DNA of 64,000 nt from Halomonas maura (GCF_030409305.1 NZ_JAUFPQ010000023.1:344734-408733); one strand, 5' to 3'; numbered from the stretch's first letter, positions 49,900-60,213 are shown. The notes: generated by a model not told the origin, from the letters alone. Program-made: numbers and translations.

Positions 49900-51944
49900 C
49901 AGCGAATCGCCAGGTTGTCATCCAGTATTCGGGGCGTGATGAATACCAGCAACTCTACCTTATCGTTGGTGTCCTCGGTATAGCGGAAGAGATTTCCGAG
50001 TACCGGCAGGTCGCCCAGGAAGGGCGTCTTGAACAGGCTGCGCACCTGCTCGGTGGTGAGAATCCCGCCCAGCACCACGGTTTCGCCGTTGTCCACCAGC
50101 ACCTGGGTGGTGATCTCGTTGGTGTCGATGGCGGGCGCCCCGCCGAAGGTCTGATCGGCCACCGTGTCGTTGTTGATCACCAGGTCCATGATGATGCGGT
50201 TGTCCGGGGTGATCTGCGGCGTCACCTCCAGGGACAGCACGGCCTCCTTGAACTCGATGTTGGTCGCGCCGCTGGAGGTCGACTCCTGGTAGGGGATCTC
50301 GGTGCCCTGCTTGATCAGCGCCGTACTCTGGTTGGCGGTGATCACCCGCGGCTGGGAGATGGTCTGGCTCTTGCCCTCGCTCTCCAGCGCCCGCAGCTCC
50401 AGGTCGAGCAGCACATCGCCGGACAGGTAACCGAAGCTGAAGGCGGTGGACGGATTGACGCTGCTGCCCAGATCCACGGACAGCCCGCCGTCGGGCACCC
50501 GGCCCGTCGCCGCCCCGCCCAGGTCGATGTCACTGCCTCCCTGATGAATGGCGGGGGTGTCCGCAGCAGACAGCCCCCAGTTCACCCCCAGCTCGCGGGT
50601 GGCGCTATCCCGGGCGATGACGATCCGCGCCTCGATCTGCACCTGGCGCACCGCCACGTCCAACTGCTCCAGGGTCTGGAGGATGGCATCGATCTGCTCG
50701 GCGGTGTCCTGCACCAGCAGGGTGTTGGTGCGCACGTCCACGGCGACCCGCCCCCGCTCGGTGAGCAGCCCGAAGCCGGTATCGCTGCGCAGCAGTGCCG
50801 CCAGGTCGCCGGCCTTGGCGTACTTGACCTGGATATACTCGGTCTCGAGCGGCGCCAGGGTCTCGAGCTGCTCCTGGGCCTCCAGCTCCTGACGCTCGAG
50901 CTGGGCCAGCTCCGCGGCCGGCGCCACCACGATGACGTTGCCCTCCTGGCGGCTGGCCAGGCCATGGCTCTTCAGCACCAGATCGAGGGCCTGGTCCCAG
51001 GGCACATCCTCGAGGTTGAGGGTGACCCGGCCGGTGACGCTGTCGCTGGCGACCAGATTGAGCCCGGTGAAGTCGGCGATGATCGCCAGCACCGAGCGCA
51101 CTTCGATGTCCTGGAAGTTGAGGGTGATGCGCTCGCCGGTGTAGGGGAACTGCTCGCGCACCTGCTGCTCGCGCTGCGTCGGGGTGACCGGCTGGGCCGA
51201 GATGGTCAGTTGACGCCCGGTCTGGGTGGAGAGCATGGCGAAGTCACCGCTGCCCTCGATCTCCAGGGTGACGCCATCGCGGCCGACGCGAGGCGTGATC
51301 CGCTTCAGGGGGGTGCCGAAGTCGCTGACGTCATAGACCTGGTTCAGGGAGGCCGGCAGGCTCACGCCCGGCAGGCGCGCCATGATACCGGAGCGGCCGC
51401 TCTCGCGGACCCGGGCATCCACGCCGGCCCGGTCGAAGGTGACCACCAGACGCCCCGCGCCCTCGTCGCCGCGTCGGAAATCGATGTCCTGGATGCTCGG
51501 TCCGGCCACCGCGGGGGGGGGCGCGGACGCCGTGGCAGAGGAACTCGCCGGAGCCGCCGCGGCGACGCCACCGCCGATGGACAGCCGCAGGCGGTTGCCG
51601 AGCTGGGCGGTATCGTAGGGCAGCGGCCCGGCGAGATCGAAGACCAGCCGGGTCCGGGAGCCGGCCTCCAGGGCGGTGACCCGTTCGACGCCGCCGATCC
51701 CCAGCTCCTGGCGACGACGTTCCAGGCCACTGGACGTCTCCATCAGGTCGATGGTCAGTCGAGGAGGATCGTCGAGGCGGTAGCCACGCACCTCGGGCAC
51801 CGGCCCGCTGAAGTCGAGATCCACTTCGAGGGCACCGCCGGCCCCCTGACGGAAATCCAGGTTGGTAAGCGTGGATGCGGCCATGGCGGCGGCGGAGATC
51901 GCCAGCATGGCCAGCGCCGCGAGCGCGCGTGTCATCGCTTTCAT
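49899..51944 (-). CDS. pilQ: Type IV pilus secretin PilQ
   Basis: PilQ forms the outer-membrane channel of type IV pili. The 681-residue protein has a signal peptide ([16 protein letters not shown]), two AMIN-type N-terminal domains (residues about 25-260), secretin N-domains with the [18 protein letters not shown] segment, and the C-terminal secretin domain with VEARI-like [38 protein letters not shown], and VPVLG-like [12 protein letters not shown]. The ATG at 51944 has GAAGGGA upstream; the longer frame is shadow. A 71-bp gap separates it from pilP. Confidence 0.96.
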   Translation of the reverse strand: MKAMTRALAALAMLAISAAAMAASTLTNLDFRQGAGGALEVDLDFSGPVPEVRGYRLDDPPRLTIDLMETSSGLERRRQELGIGGVERVTALEAGSRTRLVFDLAGPLPYDTAQLGNRLRLSIGGGVAAAAPASSSATASAPPPAVAGPSIQDIDFRRGDEGAGRLVVTFDRAGVDARVRESGRSGIMARLPGVSLPASLNQVYDVSDFGTPLKRITPRVGRDGVTLEIEGSGDFAMLSTQTGRQLTISAQPVTPTQREQQVREQFPYTGERITLNFQDIEVRSVLAIIADFTGLNLVASDSVTGRVTLNLEDVPWDQALDLVLKSHGLASRQEGNVIVVAPAAELAQLERQELEAQEQLETLAPLETEYIQVKYAKAGDLAALLRSDTGFGLLTERGRVAVDVRTNTLLVQDTAEQIDAILQTLEQLDVAVRQVQIEARIVIARDSATRELGVNWGLSAADTPAIHQGGSDIDLGGAATGRVPDGGLSVDLGSSVNPSTAFSFGYLSGDVLLDLELRALESEGKSQTISQPRVITANQSTALIKQGTEIPYQESTSSGATNIEFKEAVLSLEVTPQITPDNRIIMDLVINNDTVADQTFGGAPAIDTNEITTQVLVDNGETVVLGGILTTEQVRSLFKTPFLGDLPVLGNLFRYTEDTNDKVELLVFITPRILDDNLAIR

Positions 51945-52015
51945 GGTTCCCTTCTCCCCTGCTGCGTACCGCTCATCCGTCCCTGTCGGGGCGGCGCGTC
52001 TTTGTCTGCGCGCAT

Positions 52016-52540
52016 CTAGCCATCCAGCGTCAGCAGCGTGCTGCGTTCGATCCATCCACCCCGGCCGGTGGGCACGATCTCCACCAACTGCACCGAGGCC
52101 TGAGTGATCCCCACGATGCGCCCGAAATCCGAGCCCAGGTGATCCCCGACCCTCAGGCGATGCACGTTGCCGTTCGGTGCCCGGACCAGGGCGGAGGGCT
52201 GCCCGCCCACCATCAGCGTCCCCACCAGGGCCAGGTCGTCGAGACTGTAGGCCTCGAGGGGGTCTCGGGGACGCGACGAGTCCGGCGCCAGGTCGACATC
52301 CGCGGCCGGCAGCTCGCGGCTCTCGGGCAGGCGTGCCTGGAAGGGACTACGGGCGTCGGCGAAGCGATAGTCCACCGAACGATAGACCGGCAGCGGCGGC
52401 AGCGGCTCGAGGGTCAGCGCCCCCGGGGCAACGCTCAGCGCGGCGAGTTCGCGCTCGAGCCCGATGAGATCGGGATCGCTGCAGGCACTCAGGACGACCG
52501 CCAGGGGCAGCACGCCCCCCCTGCGCAACCAGTTGCTCAT
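52016..52540 (-). CDS. pilP: Type IV pilus lipoprotein PilP
   Basis: PilP is an inner-membrane lipoprotein that links the PilMNO platform to the PilQ secretin. The 174-residue protein has a lipobox LSAC near residue 20 and a disordered Pro-rich linker. The C-terminal beta domain has PLEAYSLDDLALVGTLMVGG and RLRVGDHLGSDFGRIVGIT, typical for PilP. It overlaps pilO by 4 bases. Confidence 0.94.
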   Translation of the reverse strand: MSNWLRRGGVLPLAVVLSACSDPDLIGLERELAALSVAPGALTLEPLPPLPVYRSVDYRFADARSPFQARLPESRELPAADVDLAPDSSRPRDPLEAYSLDDLALVGTLMVGGQPSALVRAPNGNVHRLRVGDHLGSDFGRIVGITQASVQLVEIVPTGRGGWIERSTLLTLDG

Positions 52541-53166
52541 GGCGACCCCTCCTCGGGCGACGCCTCCGGCGGCTGATAGCTGTAGGTCCGGGCCAGCATC
52601 GACAGCTCCAGCCGGTTGTTGTCCGTCGGCTCGAGCTGGAAGTCGTGCTGCGTGACGAGGCGTGGCAGGTCCGCGACACCCGCGATGAAGGAGCCGATGC
52701 GGTGATAGTCGCCGCGCACGCGGATGTCGAAGGGCCGCTCGACATAGAACGCCTGGCGTACCGGACTGCGCAGCCGGATGAAGTCGATGGTCAGCTGGTT
52801 GTCGATGGCCGTCTCGCTGATAGCATCGATCAGCGACGGGATCTCCGGCCCGCCGGGCAGCATCGCCACCAGGGTCGCCAGGCGGCCATCGAGCTCCTCG
52901 ACCTGCTCGCGCAGGGGCGGCAGGTTCGCCGCCTGGGCCGCCTTGCTGCGAAAGTCCCGCAGCAGCTGCCGCTCCTGCTGCCGCGCCTGCTTGAGCTCTT
53001 CGGCCTTGGGCGCCGCCAGGTACCAGTACATGCCGGCGAAGGTCAGGCCCAGCACCAGCACGCAGCTGATCAGCTGCAGCAGGAAGGGCCAGCCGCCGGA
53101 CTCCTTGATGTCCAGTTCGCCCCAGTCGAGGTCGCGCAGGCGCCGGAATTCCGTGGACAGGTTCAT
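52537..53166 (-). CDS. pilO: Type IV pilus assembly protein PilO
   Basis: A 209-residue inner-membrane protein that dimerises with PilN. A short cytoplasmic stretch (DWGELDIKESGGWP) precedes one membrane segment (FLLQLISCVLVLGLTFAGMYWYL in part), a coiled coil (EELKQARQQERQLLRDF) and a ferredoxin-like periplasmic domain with the VRGDYHRIGSFIAGVADLPR pattern. It overlaps pilN and pilP by 4 bases each. Confidence 0.95.
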   Translation of the reverse strand: MNLSTEFRRLRDLDWGELDIKESGGWPFLLQLISCVLVLGLTFAGMYWYLAAPKAEELKQARQQERQLLRDFRSKAAQAANLPPLREQVEELDGRLATLVAMLPGGPEIPSLIDAISETAIDNQLTIDFIRLRSPVRQAFYVERPFDIRVRGDYHRIGSFIAGVADLPRLVTQHDFQLEPTDNNRLELSMLARTYSYQPPEASPEEGSP

Positions 53167-53723
53167 TGCGCCACCTCCTTCACCGCCGCCCCCGGCATGT
53201 GCTGGTTGACGCTCAGGTTGAAACGTCGCTTGTCCTCGACGGACTCCACCTCGGAGAGCACCGGCACATCGAAGACCGGCGACGCCTCGAGCGCGCGCAG
53301 CTGGTCGGAGACCCGCCGGTTGTCCTCCGCCAGGCCGCTGAGCCGCAGCGAATCGCCCTGGCGGGCGAGGCTCGCGTAGTGGACCCCCGGCGCGAGGCTC
53401 TCGGCCAGCGCATTGAAGACACGCACGGTCTGCGGCCGCTCGGCCTGGAGCCGCTGGAAGACCTCGATGCGGCGCTTGAGGGTGGCGACCTGCTGCTCGT
53501 ACTCGCTGACCGTGCGGATATCACGATCCAGCGCCACGGTCCGTTCACTGATCAGCGCATGGCGTTCCCGCTGGCCCGCCAGCTGCTGCTCGTAGTGCCA
53601 GGTCATGCCGTAGCCGCCCCCCAGCCCCGCCAGGCCGACCAGCAGCAGCGCCATGTAGAATCGCTTGCTGCGCGTCTGGCGCCGTTCCTCGCGCCAGGGC
53701 AGCAGGTTGATCTCGATGGTCAT
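53163..53723 (-). CDS. pilN: Type IV pilus assembly protein PilN
   Basis: A 186-residue inner-membrane protein whose conserved N-terminus EINLLPWREERR binds the groove of PilM in the cytoplasm. One membrane segment (FYMALLLVGLAGLGGGYGM), a coiled coil (LDRDIRTVSEYEQQVATLKRR in part) and a periplasmic ferredoxin-like domain follow. It overlaps pilM by 1 base and pilO by 4. Confidence 0.95.
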   Translation of the reverse strand: MTIEINLLPWREERRQTRSKRFYMALLLVGLAGLGGGYGMTWHYEQQLAGQRERHALISERTVALDRDIRTVSEYEQQVATLKRRIEVFQRLQAERPQTVRVFNALAESLAPGVHYASLARQGDSLRLSGLAEDNRRVSDQLRALEASPVFDVPVLSEVESVEDKRRFNLSVNQHMPGAAVKEVAQ

Positions 53724-54781
53724 CAGCGCACCCTCATCGCCAGGCCGCAGGCCGTCAGCATGGCCGGGGCATCACCGGCCAGGGTCTGGACGTCGATCCG
53801 CGGATTCACCTTCATGCGCCGGAAGGGGTTGGCGATCACCACCTCCATGCCGCTCTCCTCGGCGAGGCGATCCGCCAGGCCGGGCAGCACGCCGGTCCCC
53901 CCTGCCAGGATCATGCGGCGCACCTCGTGCTTGCGTCCGGCGGTATAGTAGAGCTGCAGCGAGCGACCGACCTGTTGTACCAGGGTATCGAGAAAGGGAT
54001 CCAGGACGCTGCGCTGGTAGTCCTCCGGCAGGCCGCCGCGCTTCTTGGCCAGCCCGGCCTCTTCCAGGCTCAGGCCGTAGCGGTCGCGGATCTCCTCGGT
54101 GAGGGCCCGGCCACCGAAGACGGTGTCGCGGCTGTAGGTGATGCGCCCGTTGCGCAGCACATGGAAGGCATTCATGTTGGCGCCGATATCCACCAGGGCC
54201 ACACAGTCCTCCTGGCCAGCCGCCGGCGGCAGCTGTGCGCCCAGCTCGGTGACGGCCCGCTCCATGGCGAAGGTCTCCACGTCCACGGCGGCCGGCGTCA
54301 GGCCGGCCTGGCGCAACGCCTCGGTCAGTTGACCGACGTCCTGGTTGCGACAGGCGACCAGCAGCACGTCCTGCTGGTCGCCATAGCGGGAATTGAGCCC
54401 CAGGCGCTGGAAATCGAAGGCCACCTCGCTGAACGGGAAGGGAATATGCTTGTCGGAGTCGAGCTGGATCCGCGCCTCGATCTCGTCATCGGCGAGGGAG
54501 GCGGGTAAGGTGAGGGTCTTGGTGATCGCGGCGCTGGCCGGCACCGCCACCGACGCCCGGGTGCTGGAGGGCCGGGCATGCTCCACCGCACGCTTGAGGG
54601 CATCGACCACCTCGCCCATGTCGCGGACCCGCCGCTCGACGACGGCCCCCTCCCGCAGCGGGCGGACGGCATAACTCTCGACCTGATAACCGGCCCCGAC
54701 GCGCTTGAGTTCGATGAGCTTGACGGTGGCCGAGGTGATATCGACCCCGATCAGCCCTTTACCGGATGCCCCGATTCGCAT
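53723..54781 (-). CDS. pilM: Type IV pilus assembly protein PilM
   Basis: PilM is an actin-like cytoplasmic ATPase-fold protein that anchors the alignment complex. The 352-residue protein has GLIGVDITSATVKLIEL, the SVAVPASAAITKTL segment, DIGANMNAFHVLRNG, TVFGGRALTEEI and the nucleotide-binding LAGGTGVLPGLADRL. It is first gene of pilMNOPQ-aroKB and divergent from mrcA, sharing a 256-bp promoter region. Confidence 0.96.
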   Translation of the reverse strand: MRIGASGKGLIGVDITSATVKLIELKRVGAGYQVESYAVRPLREGAVVERRVRDMGEVVDALKRAVEHARPSSTRASVAVPASAAITKTLTLPASLADDEIEARIQLDSDKHIPFPFSEVAFDFQRLGLNSRYGDQQDVLLVACRNQDVGQLTEALRQAGLTPAAVDVETFAMERAVTELGAQLPPAAGQEDCVALVDIGANMNAFHVLRNGRITYSRDTVFGGRALTEEIRDRYGLSLEEAGLAKKRGGLPEDYQRSVLDPFLDTLVQQVGRSLQLYYTAGRKHEVRRMILAGGTGVLPGLADRLAEESGMEVVIANPFRRMKVNPRIDVQTLAGDAPAMLTACGLAMRVR

Positions 54782-54960
54782 CTAGATAATGCCCCCGACT
54801 GAACCTGGCGGCGAGCCGCTCGTTATAATGTACTACTTTGCCCCTGGATGAAGGTACCAGCGGACCAGGGCCTGTAATCCGAGGTTACATGAAATTTCTA
54901 AATCTCACACGACCCGAGTGTCGCCAAGTGTCAACGCTGGTGGTCGTCGAGCCGGGTTCC

Positions 54961-54966
54961 TATAAT
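54961..54966 (+). promoter_or_regulatory. Candidate -10 element of mrcA
   Basis: A perfect TATAAT preceded by TTCC lies 71 bases before the mrcA ATG. No good -35 stands at the right distance. A second TATAAT at 54824-54829 is further upstream. Confidence 0.4.
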
Positions 54967-55037
54967 GGCCGGCGCGTCCCGAGTCCCGCTCCTCGACCCG
55001 TCATCGTTCCCGTTCTCAGCATGGATACCGCCTTTTC

Positions 55038-57563
55038 ATGACGTTCATCAGAAAACTGGCCCTCTCGGCCCTGTGGCTGCTGGCATCGCTCTCCGCCGCC
55101 ACGCTGCTGGCCGTGATCGGCGCCGCCCTCTATTTCGCCCCGGGATTGCCGGATGTCCGCCAGCTGCAGGACTTCGAGCTGCAGACGCCGCTGCGCATCT
55201 TCACCCAGGACGGCAAGCTGATCGGCGAGTTCGGTGATGAGCGCCGCCTGCCGGTCGAATTCGACGAGATTCCCGAGGAGATGGTGCAGGCCCTGCTCGC
55301 GGCCGAGGACGCCGGCTATTTCGATCACCATGGCGTCGATCCCAAGGGCCTGGCCCGTGCCGCCGTGGAGCTGGCGGCCAGCGGCGGCGACATCCAGTCG
55401 GGCGGCTCGACCATCACCATGCAGGTGGCGCGCAACTACCTGCTGACGCTGGACCGCACCTACACCCGCAAGGTCCGCGAGATCCTGCTGGCGCTGCAGA
55501 TGGAACAGATCCTCAGCAAGGAGGAGATCCTCGAGCTCTACGTCAACAAGATCTTCCTGGGTCATCGCGCCTACGGCATCGCCGCCGCCGCCGAGGTCTA
55601 CTACGACCGTCCGCTGGACGAGCTGAGCCTGGCCGAGCAGGCGATGATCGCCGGCCTGCCCAAGGCCCCCTCCGCCTTCAACCCGCTGGCCAACGCCGAG
55701 CGCGCGCTGATACGCCGCAACTGGATCCTGTTCCGCATGCGCGAGCTCGGCTTCATCGACCAGCCGGCCTACGACGAGGCGGTCCAGGCCCCGATCACCG
55801 CGCGTCGTCACATCACCCAGGCCGAGGTCCAGGCCGACTACGTGGCCGAGATGGCCCGCCAGTTCGCCGTCGAGCGTTTCGACGACGCCTACACCGGCGG
55901 CTATCACATCTACACCACCCTGGACAGCGAACTGCAGCCGCAGGCACGGCGTGCCTTGGCCGAGGGCCTGATCGCCTATGACGCCCGCCACGGCTGGCGC
56001 GGACCGGAACAGACCGACACTCCCCGCAGTCTGGCCGAGGCCCAGGAACGCACCGACCGCGAGGGACTCGAGGAGGAGCTCGCCGAGTCCCCCGAGGTGA
56101 TGGCCACCGCACGACGCGCCGCCGAGCGCAGCCAGAGCGAGGTCGAAGGCATCGACGGCGACGTCAGCAACTGGCTGCAGGTACTGGAACGCACCCCGGT
56201 GCTCGGCCCCCTGGAGCCGGCCATCGTGGTGGAGAGCGAGGGGCGCGAGATGCGCGTGCTGTCCCGCGGCGGCGAGGTCAGGACCCTGGACTGGGAGGGG
56301 CTGGAGTGGGCTCGCCCCTACCGCAGCGCGCGCAGCCGGGGAGCGGCACCGGACACCGCCGCCGAGATCGCCAGCCCCGGCGACCTGGTGCGCATCCTGC
56401 AGCGCGAGGACGGCAGCTGGCGCCTCTCGCAGCAACCCCAGGTCCAGGGCTCGCTGGTGGTGATGGACCCCGAGACCGGGGCCGTGCTGGCCCTGCAGGC
56501 CGGCTTCGACTTCGACGCCAGCAAGTTCAACCGCGCGACCCAGGCGCGCCGCCAGGCCGGCTCCATCTTCAAGCCCTTCATCTACCTGGCCGGCCTGGAC
56601 AGCGGCGAAATCAACCCGGCCAGCGTGGTCAACGACGCCCCGGTGGTGATGGAGGATGGCAGCAACGAGCTGTGGCGCCCCAACAACTCCAGCGGCGACT
56701 TCCTCGGTCCGACCCGTCTGCGCGTCGGCCTGGCCCGGTCGCGCAACCTGGTGACCATTCGCCTGCTCCAGACCCTGGGCCTGGAGCGCACCATCGGCTT
56801 CCTCGAGAACTTCGGCTTTCATCCGGAACGCCTGCCCCACGGCCTGGCACTGGCCTTGGGCAGCACCAGCCTGACCCCGCTGGAAATGACCCGCGGTTAT
56901 GCGGTGCTGGCCAACGGCGGCTTCGCCATCGAGCCCTGGCTGATCCAGCGGGTGACCCGCGGCGAGGAGCAGACCCTGGTGGAAGAGGCCGACCCCATGG
57001 TGGCCTGCCGGGAGTGCCGCGAGGGCCAGACCCGCGTGGACCGCGACGGCGAGACCTACCGGGTCGCCCCCCGAGTGGCCGAGCCGGCCGCGGTCTACCT
57101 GCTGCGCGACATGCTGCGCGATGTGGTCGAGCACGGCACCGCACGCCGTGCGCTGGCGCTGGAGCGCGCCGACATCGTCGGCAAGACCGGCACCACCAAC
57201 GACCAGCGCGACGCCTGGTTCGCCGGCTTCAACACCGACCTGGCGACCACCGTCTGGGTCGGCATGGACGACAACACCTCCACCGCCGAGTACGGCTCCC
57301 AGGCCGCCCTGCCGATCTGGGTCGACTTCATGGGCCGCGCGCTGGAGGGCCGCCCCGAGGCGTTCCCCGAGCGCCCGGAGAACGTCGTCAGCCGCCGGGT
57401 CGATCCGGACACCGGTCGCCTGCTGCATGACGACCAGCCCGGCGGCATCGAGGAGCTGTTCCGCGCCGACCACCTCCCCGACTTCCAGCCACGGCGGGTC
57501 GACCAGGCGGTGGAACAGGAAAGCGGCTCCCAGGGGACCGCCGCCTACGAAGCCATCTTCTGA
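55038..57563 (+). CDS. mrcA: Penicillin-binding protein 1A
   Basis: A bifunctional peptidoglycan synthase. The 841-residue protein has an N-terminal membrane anchor, the GT51 glycosyltransferase domain (AAEDAGYFDHHGVD with catalytic E90; GGSTITMQVARNYLL; KIFLGHRAYGIAAAA), an intervening OB-type domain (about 320-430) characteristic of PBP1A, and the transpeptidase with S509IFK512, the SRN motif in LARSRNLVTI, and K716TGTT. The C-terminal 'NVVSRRVDPDTGRLL' segment is typical. It is divergent from pilM, as in Pseudomonas (ponA). Confidence 0.97.
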   Translation: MTFIRKLALSALWLLASLSAATLLAVIGAALYFAPGLPDVRQLQDFELQTPLRIFTQDGKLIGEFGDERRLPVEFDEIPEEMVQALLAAEDAGYFDHHGVDPKGLARAAVELAASGGDIQSGGSTITMQVARNYLLTLDRTYTRKVREILLALQMEQILSKEEILELYVNKIFLGHRAYGIAAAAEVYYDRPLDELSLAEQAMIAGLPKAPSAFNPLANAERALIRRNWILFRMRELGFIDQPAYDEAVQAPITARRHITQAEVQADYVAEMARQFAVERFDDAYTGGYHIYTTLDSELQPQARRALAEGLIAYDARHGWRGPEQTDTPRSLAEAQERTDREGLEEELAESPEVMATARRAAERSQSEVEGIDGDVSNWLQVLERTPVLGPLEPAIVVESEGREMRVLSRGGEVRTLDWEGLEWARPYRSARSRGAAPDTAAEIASPGDLVRILQREDGSWRLSQQPQVQGSLVVMDPETGAVLALQAGFDFDASKFNRATQARRQAGSIFKPFIYLAGLDSGEINPASVVNDAPVVMEDGSNELWRPNNSSGDFLGPTRLRVGLARSRNLVTIRLLQTLGLERTIGFLENFGFHPERLPHGLALALGSTSLTPLEMTRGYAVLANGGFAIEPWLIQRVTRGEEQTLVEEADPMVACRECREGQTRVDRDGETYRVAPRVAEPAAVYLLRDMLRDVVEHGTARRALALERADIVGKTGTTNDQRDAWFAGFNTDLATTVWVGMDDNTSTAEYGSQAALPIWVDFMGRALEGRPEAFPERPENVVSRRVDPDTGRLLHDDQPGGIEELFRADHLPDFQPRRVDQAVEQESGSQGTAAYEAIF

Positions 57564-57649
57564 ACCGGCCCCGGCGGACGAGGCCAATGATGGATCGCCT
57601 CGTCCGCCAACCGGTTCGCCGACATCCCGAACGAAAGCGAGACACAGCC

Positions 57650-58393
57650 ATGCGTCTCAGGCGCCTTTCCGCCACCCTGTGGCTGCTGGCCATGGCCGGC
57701 AATGCCCTCGCCTCGCCCTTCTATGCGCCGCCCGCGCCGGAGCCGGATGCTCCGCCCTGGAGCGGCGAGACCGAGCTCGGCTTCACTCACCTGGCCGGCA
57801 ACACCGACAGCCAGACGCTGATCGCCAAGGGGCGCCTCGTATGGTTGACCGGCCCCTTGACCCACAGCCTGCGCGGCGAGGTCCGCCACGTGACCCAGGA
57901 CGACGAGACCAGCGCCGAGCAATACCTGGTGGCCATGCGGGAACGCTACGAGATCGAGGGCCCGCATTACCTGTTCGGCTTCGCCCGCTGGGACAAGGAC
58001 CGCTTCAGCGGCTACCACCACCAGATCACCACCATCGCCGGCTACGGCCGGCAGCTCCTCGACAGCGACGCCCAGTCGCTGTCCCTGGAGGCCGGCCCCG
58101 GCTATCGCTTCGACAGCGTACGCGACGCCGAGGACGAGCAGCTCGCCGTGCTCTACGGCGCCATGGACTACCGCTGGAAGTTCTCCGACAGCGCGGGTTT
58201 CAGCCAGGAGCTGTCGGTCGAGGCTACCGACGACAACACCACCTCCCGCTCGCTGACCTCGCTGACGGCGCGCCTCACCGACCACCTGGCGCTCAAGCTG
58301 TCCCACGAGATCGAGCACAACTCCCGCCCCCCCGAGTCCGCCATGGCGCGCACCGACCTCACCACCAGCGCCTCGGTGCTCTTCGACTGGTAG
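57650..58393 (+). CDS. DUF481 family (YdiY-like) outer-membrane-type protein
   Basis: A 247-residue protein with a signal peptide (TLWLLAMAGNALA, cleavage before SPFYAPP). The rest is beta-strand rich and of the DUF481/YdiY kind: WSGETELGFTHLAGNTDSQTL, then EQYLVAMRERYEI, YLFGFARWDKDRFSGY, LEAGPGYRF (parts of one run). It probably forms a small outer-membrane barrel, although no function is established. E. coli YdiY is reported as acid-inducible. The ATG at 57650 directly precedes the signal peptide. It lies 86 bases after mrcA and could be co-transcribed. Confidence 0.85.
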   Translation: MRLRRLSATLWLLAMAGNALASPFYAPPAPEPDAPPWSGETELGFTHLAGNTDSQTLIAKGRLVWLTGPLTHSLRGEVRHVTQDDETSAEQYLVAMRERYEIEGPHYLFGFARWDKDRFSGYHHQITTIAGYGRQLLDSDAQSLSLEAGPGYRFDSVRDAEDEQLAVLYGAMDYRWKFSDSAGFSQELSVEATDDNTTSRSLTSLTARLTDHLALKLSHEIEHNSRPPESAMARTDLTTSASVLFDW

Positions 58394-58399
58394 GCCAGA

Positions 58400-58433
58400 C
58401 ACGCCGCCGCCGGCCCGAGGGCCGGCGGCGTGT
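58400..58433. terminator. Bidirectional hairpin between the DUF481 gene and maeB
   Basis: An 11- to 12-bp GCC/GGC-rich perfect stem with a minimal loop lies between two converging genes, 7 bases past one stop and about 20 from the other. There is no T-run, but its position suggests a shared terminator. Confidence 0.65.
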
Positions 58434-58452
58434 CATGGACCGCTCTCCGACG

Positions 58453-59724
58453 TCAGCCGCCGTAGACATCCTCCACGGTCTTCAGGGGGTAGTGGGAGGG
58501 ATAGGGCTTGCGCGCCACCCCGGAGTCCACCGCCGCCTGGGCCACCGCCGCGGGCACCCGCTCCAGCAGTCGCACGTCCACCGGCGTGGGAATGATGTAG
58601 TCGCGCCCGAAGGTCAGGCTGTCCGTGTCATAGGCGTCCAGCACCGCCTGCGGCACCGGCTCCCGGGCCAGGTCCTTCAGCGCATGCACCGCCGCCACCT
58701 TCATCTCCTCGTTGATGCGAGTGGCCCGCACGTCCAGGGCCCCGCGGAAGATGAACGGGAAGCCCAGGACATTGTTGACCTGGTTGGGGTAGTCCGAGCG
58801 ACCGGTGGCCATGATCACGTCCGGGCGGGTCTCCCGGGCCAGATCGGGATGGATCTCCGGGTCCGGGTTGGTGCAGGCGAAGACCACCGGGTTCGGGGCC
58901 ATCTTGCGGATATGCTCGGCGGTCATCAGGCCCGGGCCGGAGAGCCCGACGAAGACATCGGCCCCGTCGATGGCATCGTCCAGGGTGCGCTTGTCCGTCT
59001 CGATGGCGAACATCGCCTTGTACTGGTTGAGATCCTCGCGACCGCTGTGGATCACGCCCTTGCGGTCGAGCATCACCAGGTTCTCGGCCCGGGCCCCGCA
59101 GGAGACCAGCAGCTTCATGCAGGCGATGGCCGCCGCCCCGGCGCCCAGGCAGACGATCCGCGCGCTCTCCAGCGACTTGCCGGCGATGTCCAGGGCATTG
59201 AGCATGCCGGCGGCGGTGACGATGGCCGTACCGTGCTGGTCATCGTGGAACACCGGGATGTTGCACTGCTCGACCAGCGCCCGCTCGATCTCGAAACACT
59301 CCGGTGCCTTGATGTCCTCGAGGTTGATGCCGCCCCAGGTGTCGGCGATACGGGCCACGGTGTCGATGAAGGCCTGGGGGCTCTCGGCATTGACCTCCAG
59401 GTCGATGGAATTGATGCCGGCGAAGCGCTTGAAGAGCACGCCCTTGCCTTCCATCACCGGCTTGCTGGCCAGCGCGCCGAGGTTGCCCAGCCCGAGGATG
59501 GCGCTGCCGTCGGAGATGACCGCGACCAGGTTGCCCTTGCCGGTATAGAGGTAGGCGTTTTCCGGGTCACGGGCGATCTCGCGAACCGGCTCGGCCACGC
59601 CCGGGCTGTAGGCCAGGGCGAGATCCCGGGCCGTGGCGGTGGGCTTGGTCAGCTCCACCGACAGCTTCCCGGGAATGGGTTTGGCGTGATAATCCAGCGC
59701 CGCCTGTCTCTTCGCGTCTGTCAT
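58453..59724 (-). CDS. maeB: NADP-dependent malic enzyme (short, without phosphotransacetylase domain)
   Basis: It decarboxylates malate to pyruvate with NAD(P)H production. The 423-residue protein has the malic N-terminal domain (YHAKPIPGKLSVELTKPT in part; LALAYSPGVAEPV; YTGKGNLVAVISDGSAILGLGN in part), the metal-binding FHDDQHGTAIVTAAG, the NAD-binding ARIVCLGAGAAAIAC and FACTNPDPEI. It stops before any PTA domain, so it is the short Pseudomonas type. The ATG at 59724 begins MTDAKRQAALDYH. Cofactor choice is inferred from the family. Confidence 0.93.
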   Translation of the reverse strand: MTDAKRQAALDYHAKPIPGKLSVELTKPTATARDLALAYSPGVAEPVREIARDPENAYLYTGKGNLVAVISDGSAILGLGNLGALASKPVMEGKGVLFKRFAGINSIDLEVNAESPQAFIDTVARIADTWGGINLEDIKAPECFEIERALVEQCNIPVFHDDQHGTAIVTAAGMLNALDIAGKSLESARIVCLGAGAAAIACMKLLVSCGARAENLVMLDRKGVIHSGREDLNQYKAMFAIETDKRTLDDAIDGADVFVGLSGPGLMTAEHIRKMAPNPVVFACTNPDPEIHPDLARETRPDVIMATGRSDYPNQVNNVLGFPFIFRGALDVRATRINEEMKVAAVHALKDLAREPVPQAVLDAYDTDSLTFGRDYIIPTPVDVRLLERVPAAVAQAAVDSGVARKPYPSHYPLKTVEDVYGG

Positions 59725-59924
59725 GCTCAGGATCCGGTCCACATTGGTGTTGAGGGAATCCAGAATATAAAAAAAACTTCCATTTCTCAACTTGCCGGGC
59801 ATTTCCCCGACTTCCCGTCGAGACATCGCGCGTTTGGCGACAATCCCGACTATTTGGCGAAAGTTATACTTTCACGCCCCGCCATAACCTATCCCTTATT
59901 GGTTAACCTTAGACCCCTCCCGAC

Positions 59925-59958
59925 AAAAAAAGAAACCCGCCGGAAGGCGGGTTTCTTT
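59925..59958 (-). terminator. Intrinsic terminator of rpmE
   Basis: AAAGAAACCCGCC pairs perfectly with its complement around GGAA and is followed by seven T residues on the minus strand, 43 bases past the rpmE stop. Confidence 0.93.
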
Positions 59959-60000
59959 AGCGATGTCGACGCTCTCGGCGGCGCGGCGCCGAGGGACGCA

Positions 60001-60213
60001 TCAGCGCTTGAGCGCGGCACCGAAACGCTTGTTGAAGCGCTCGACGCGGCCACCGGTGGTCGCCTGCTTCTGCTTGCCGGTATAGAAGGGGTGGCACTGC
60101 GAGCAGACGTCCAGGGACAGGTCCTGGCCGGCGGTGGAGCCCACTTCGAAGGTGGCGCCGCAGGAGCAGGTCGCGCTGACCGTCTTGTAATCCGGATGGA
60201 TACCTTGTTTCAT
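60001..60213 (-). CDS. rpmE: 50S ribosomal protein L31 (zinc form)
   Basis: A 70-residue ribosomal protein. Cys16, Cys18, Cys37 and Cys40 make this the zinc-binding (C+) form, in contrast to the zinc-free YkgM type. The conserved MKQGIHPDY start and HPFYTGKQK are present. It is a single gene with its own terminator, divergent from priA, as in E. coli. The ATG at 60213 is the family start. Confidence 0.98.
   Translation of the reverse strand: MKQGIHPDYKTVSATCSCGATFEVGSTAGQDLSLDVCSQCHPFYTGKQKQATTGGRVERFNKRFGAALKR

Noticed and set aside
54873..54889. TGTAA-N7-TTACA upstream of mrcA as a second GacA box
   Set aside because: The spacing is one base short of the consensus, the inner G/C pair is missing, and no GGA-rich RNA lies nearby.
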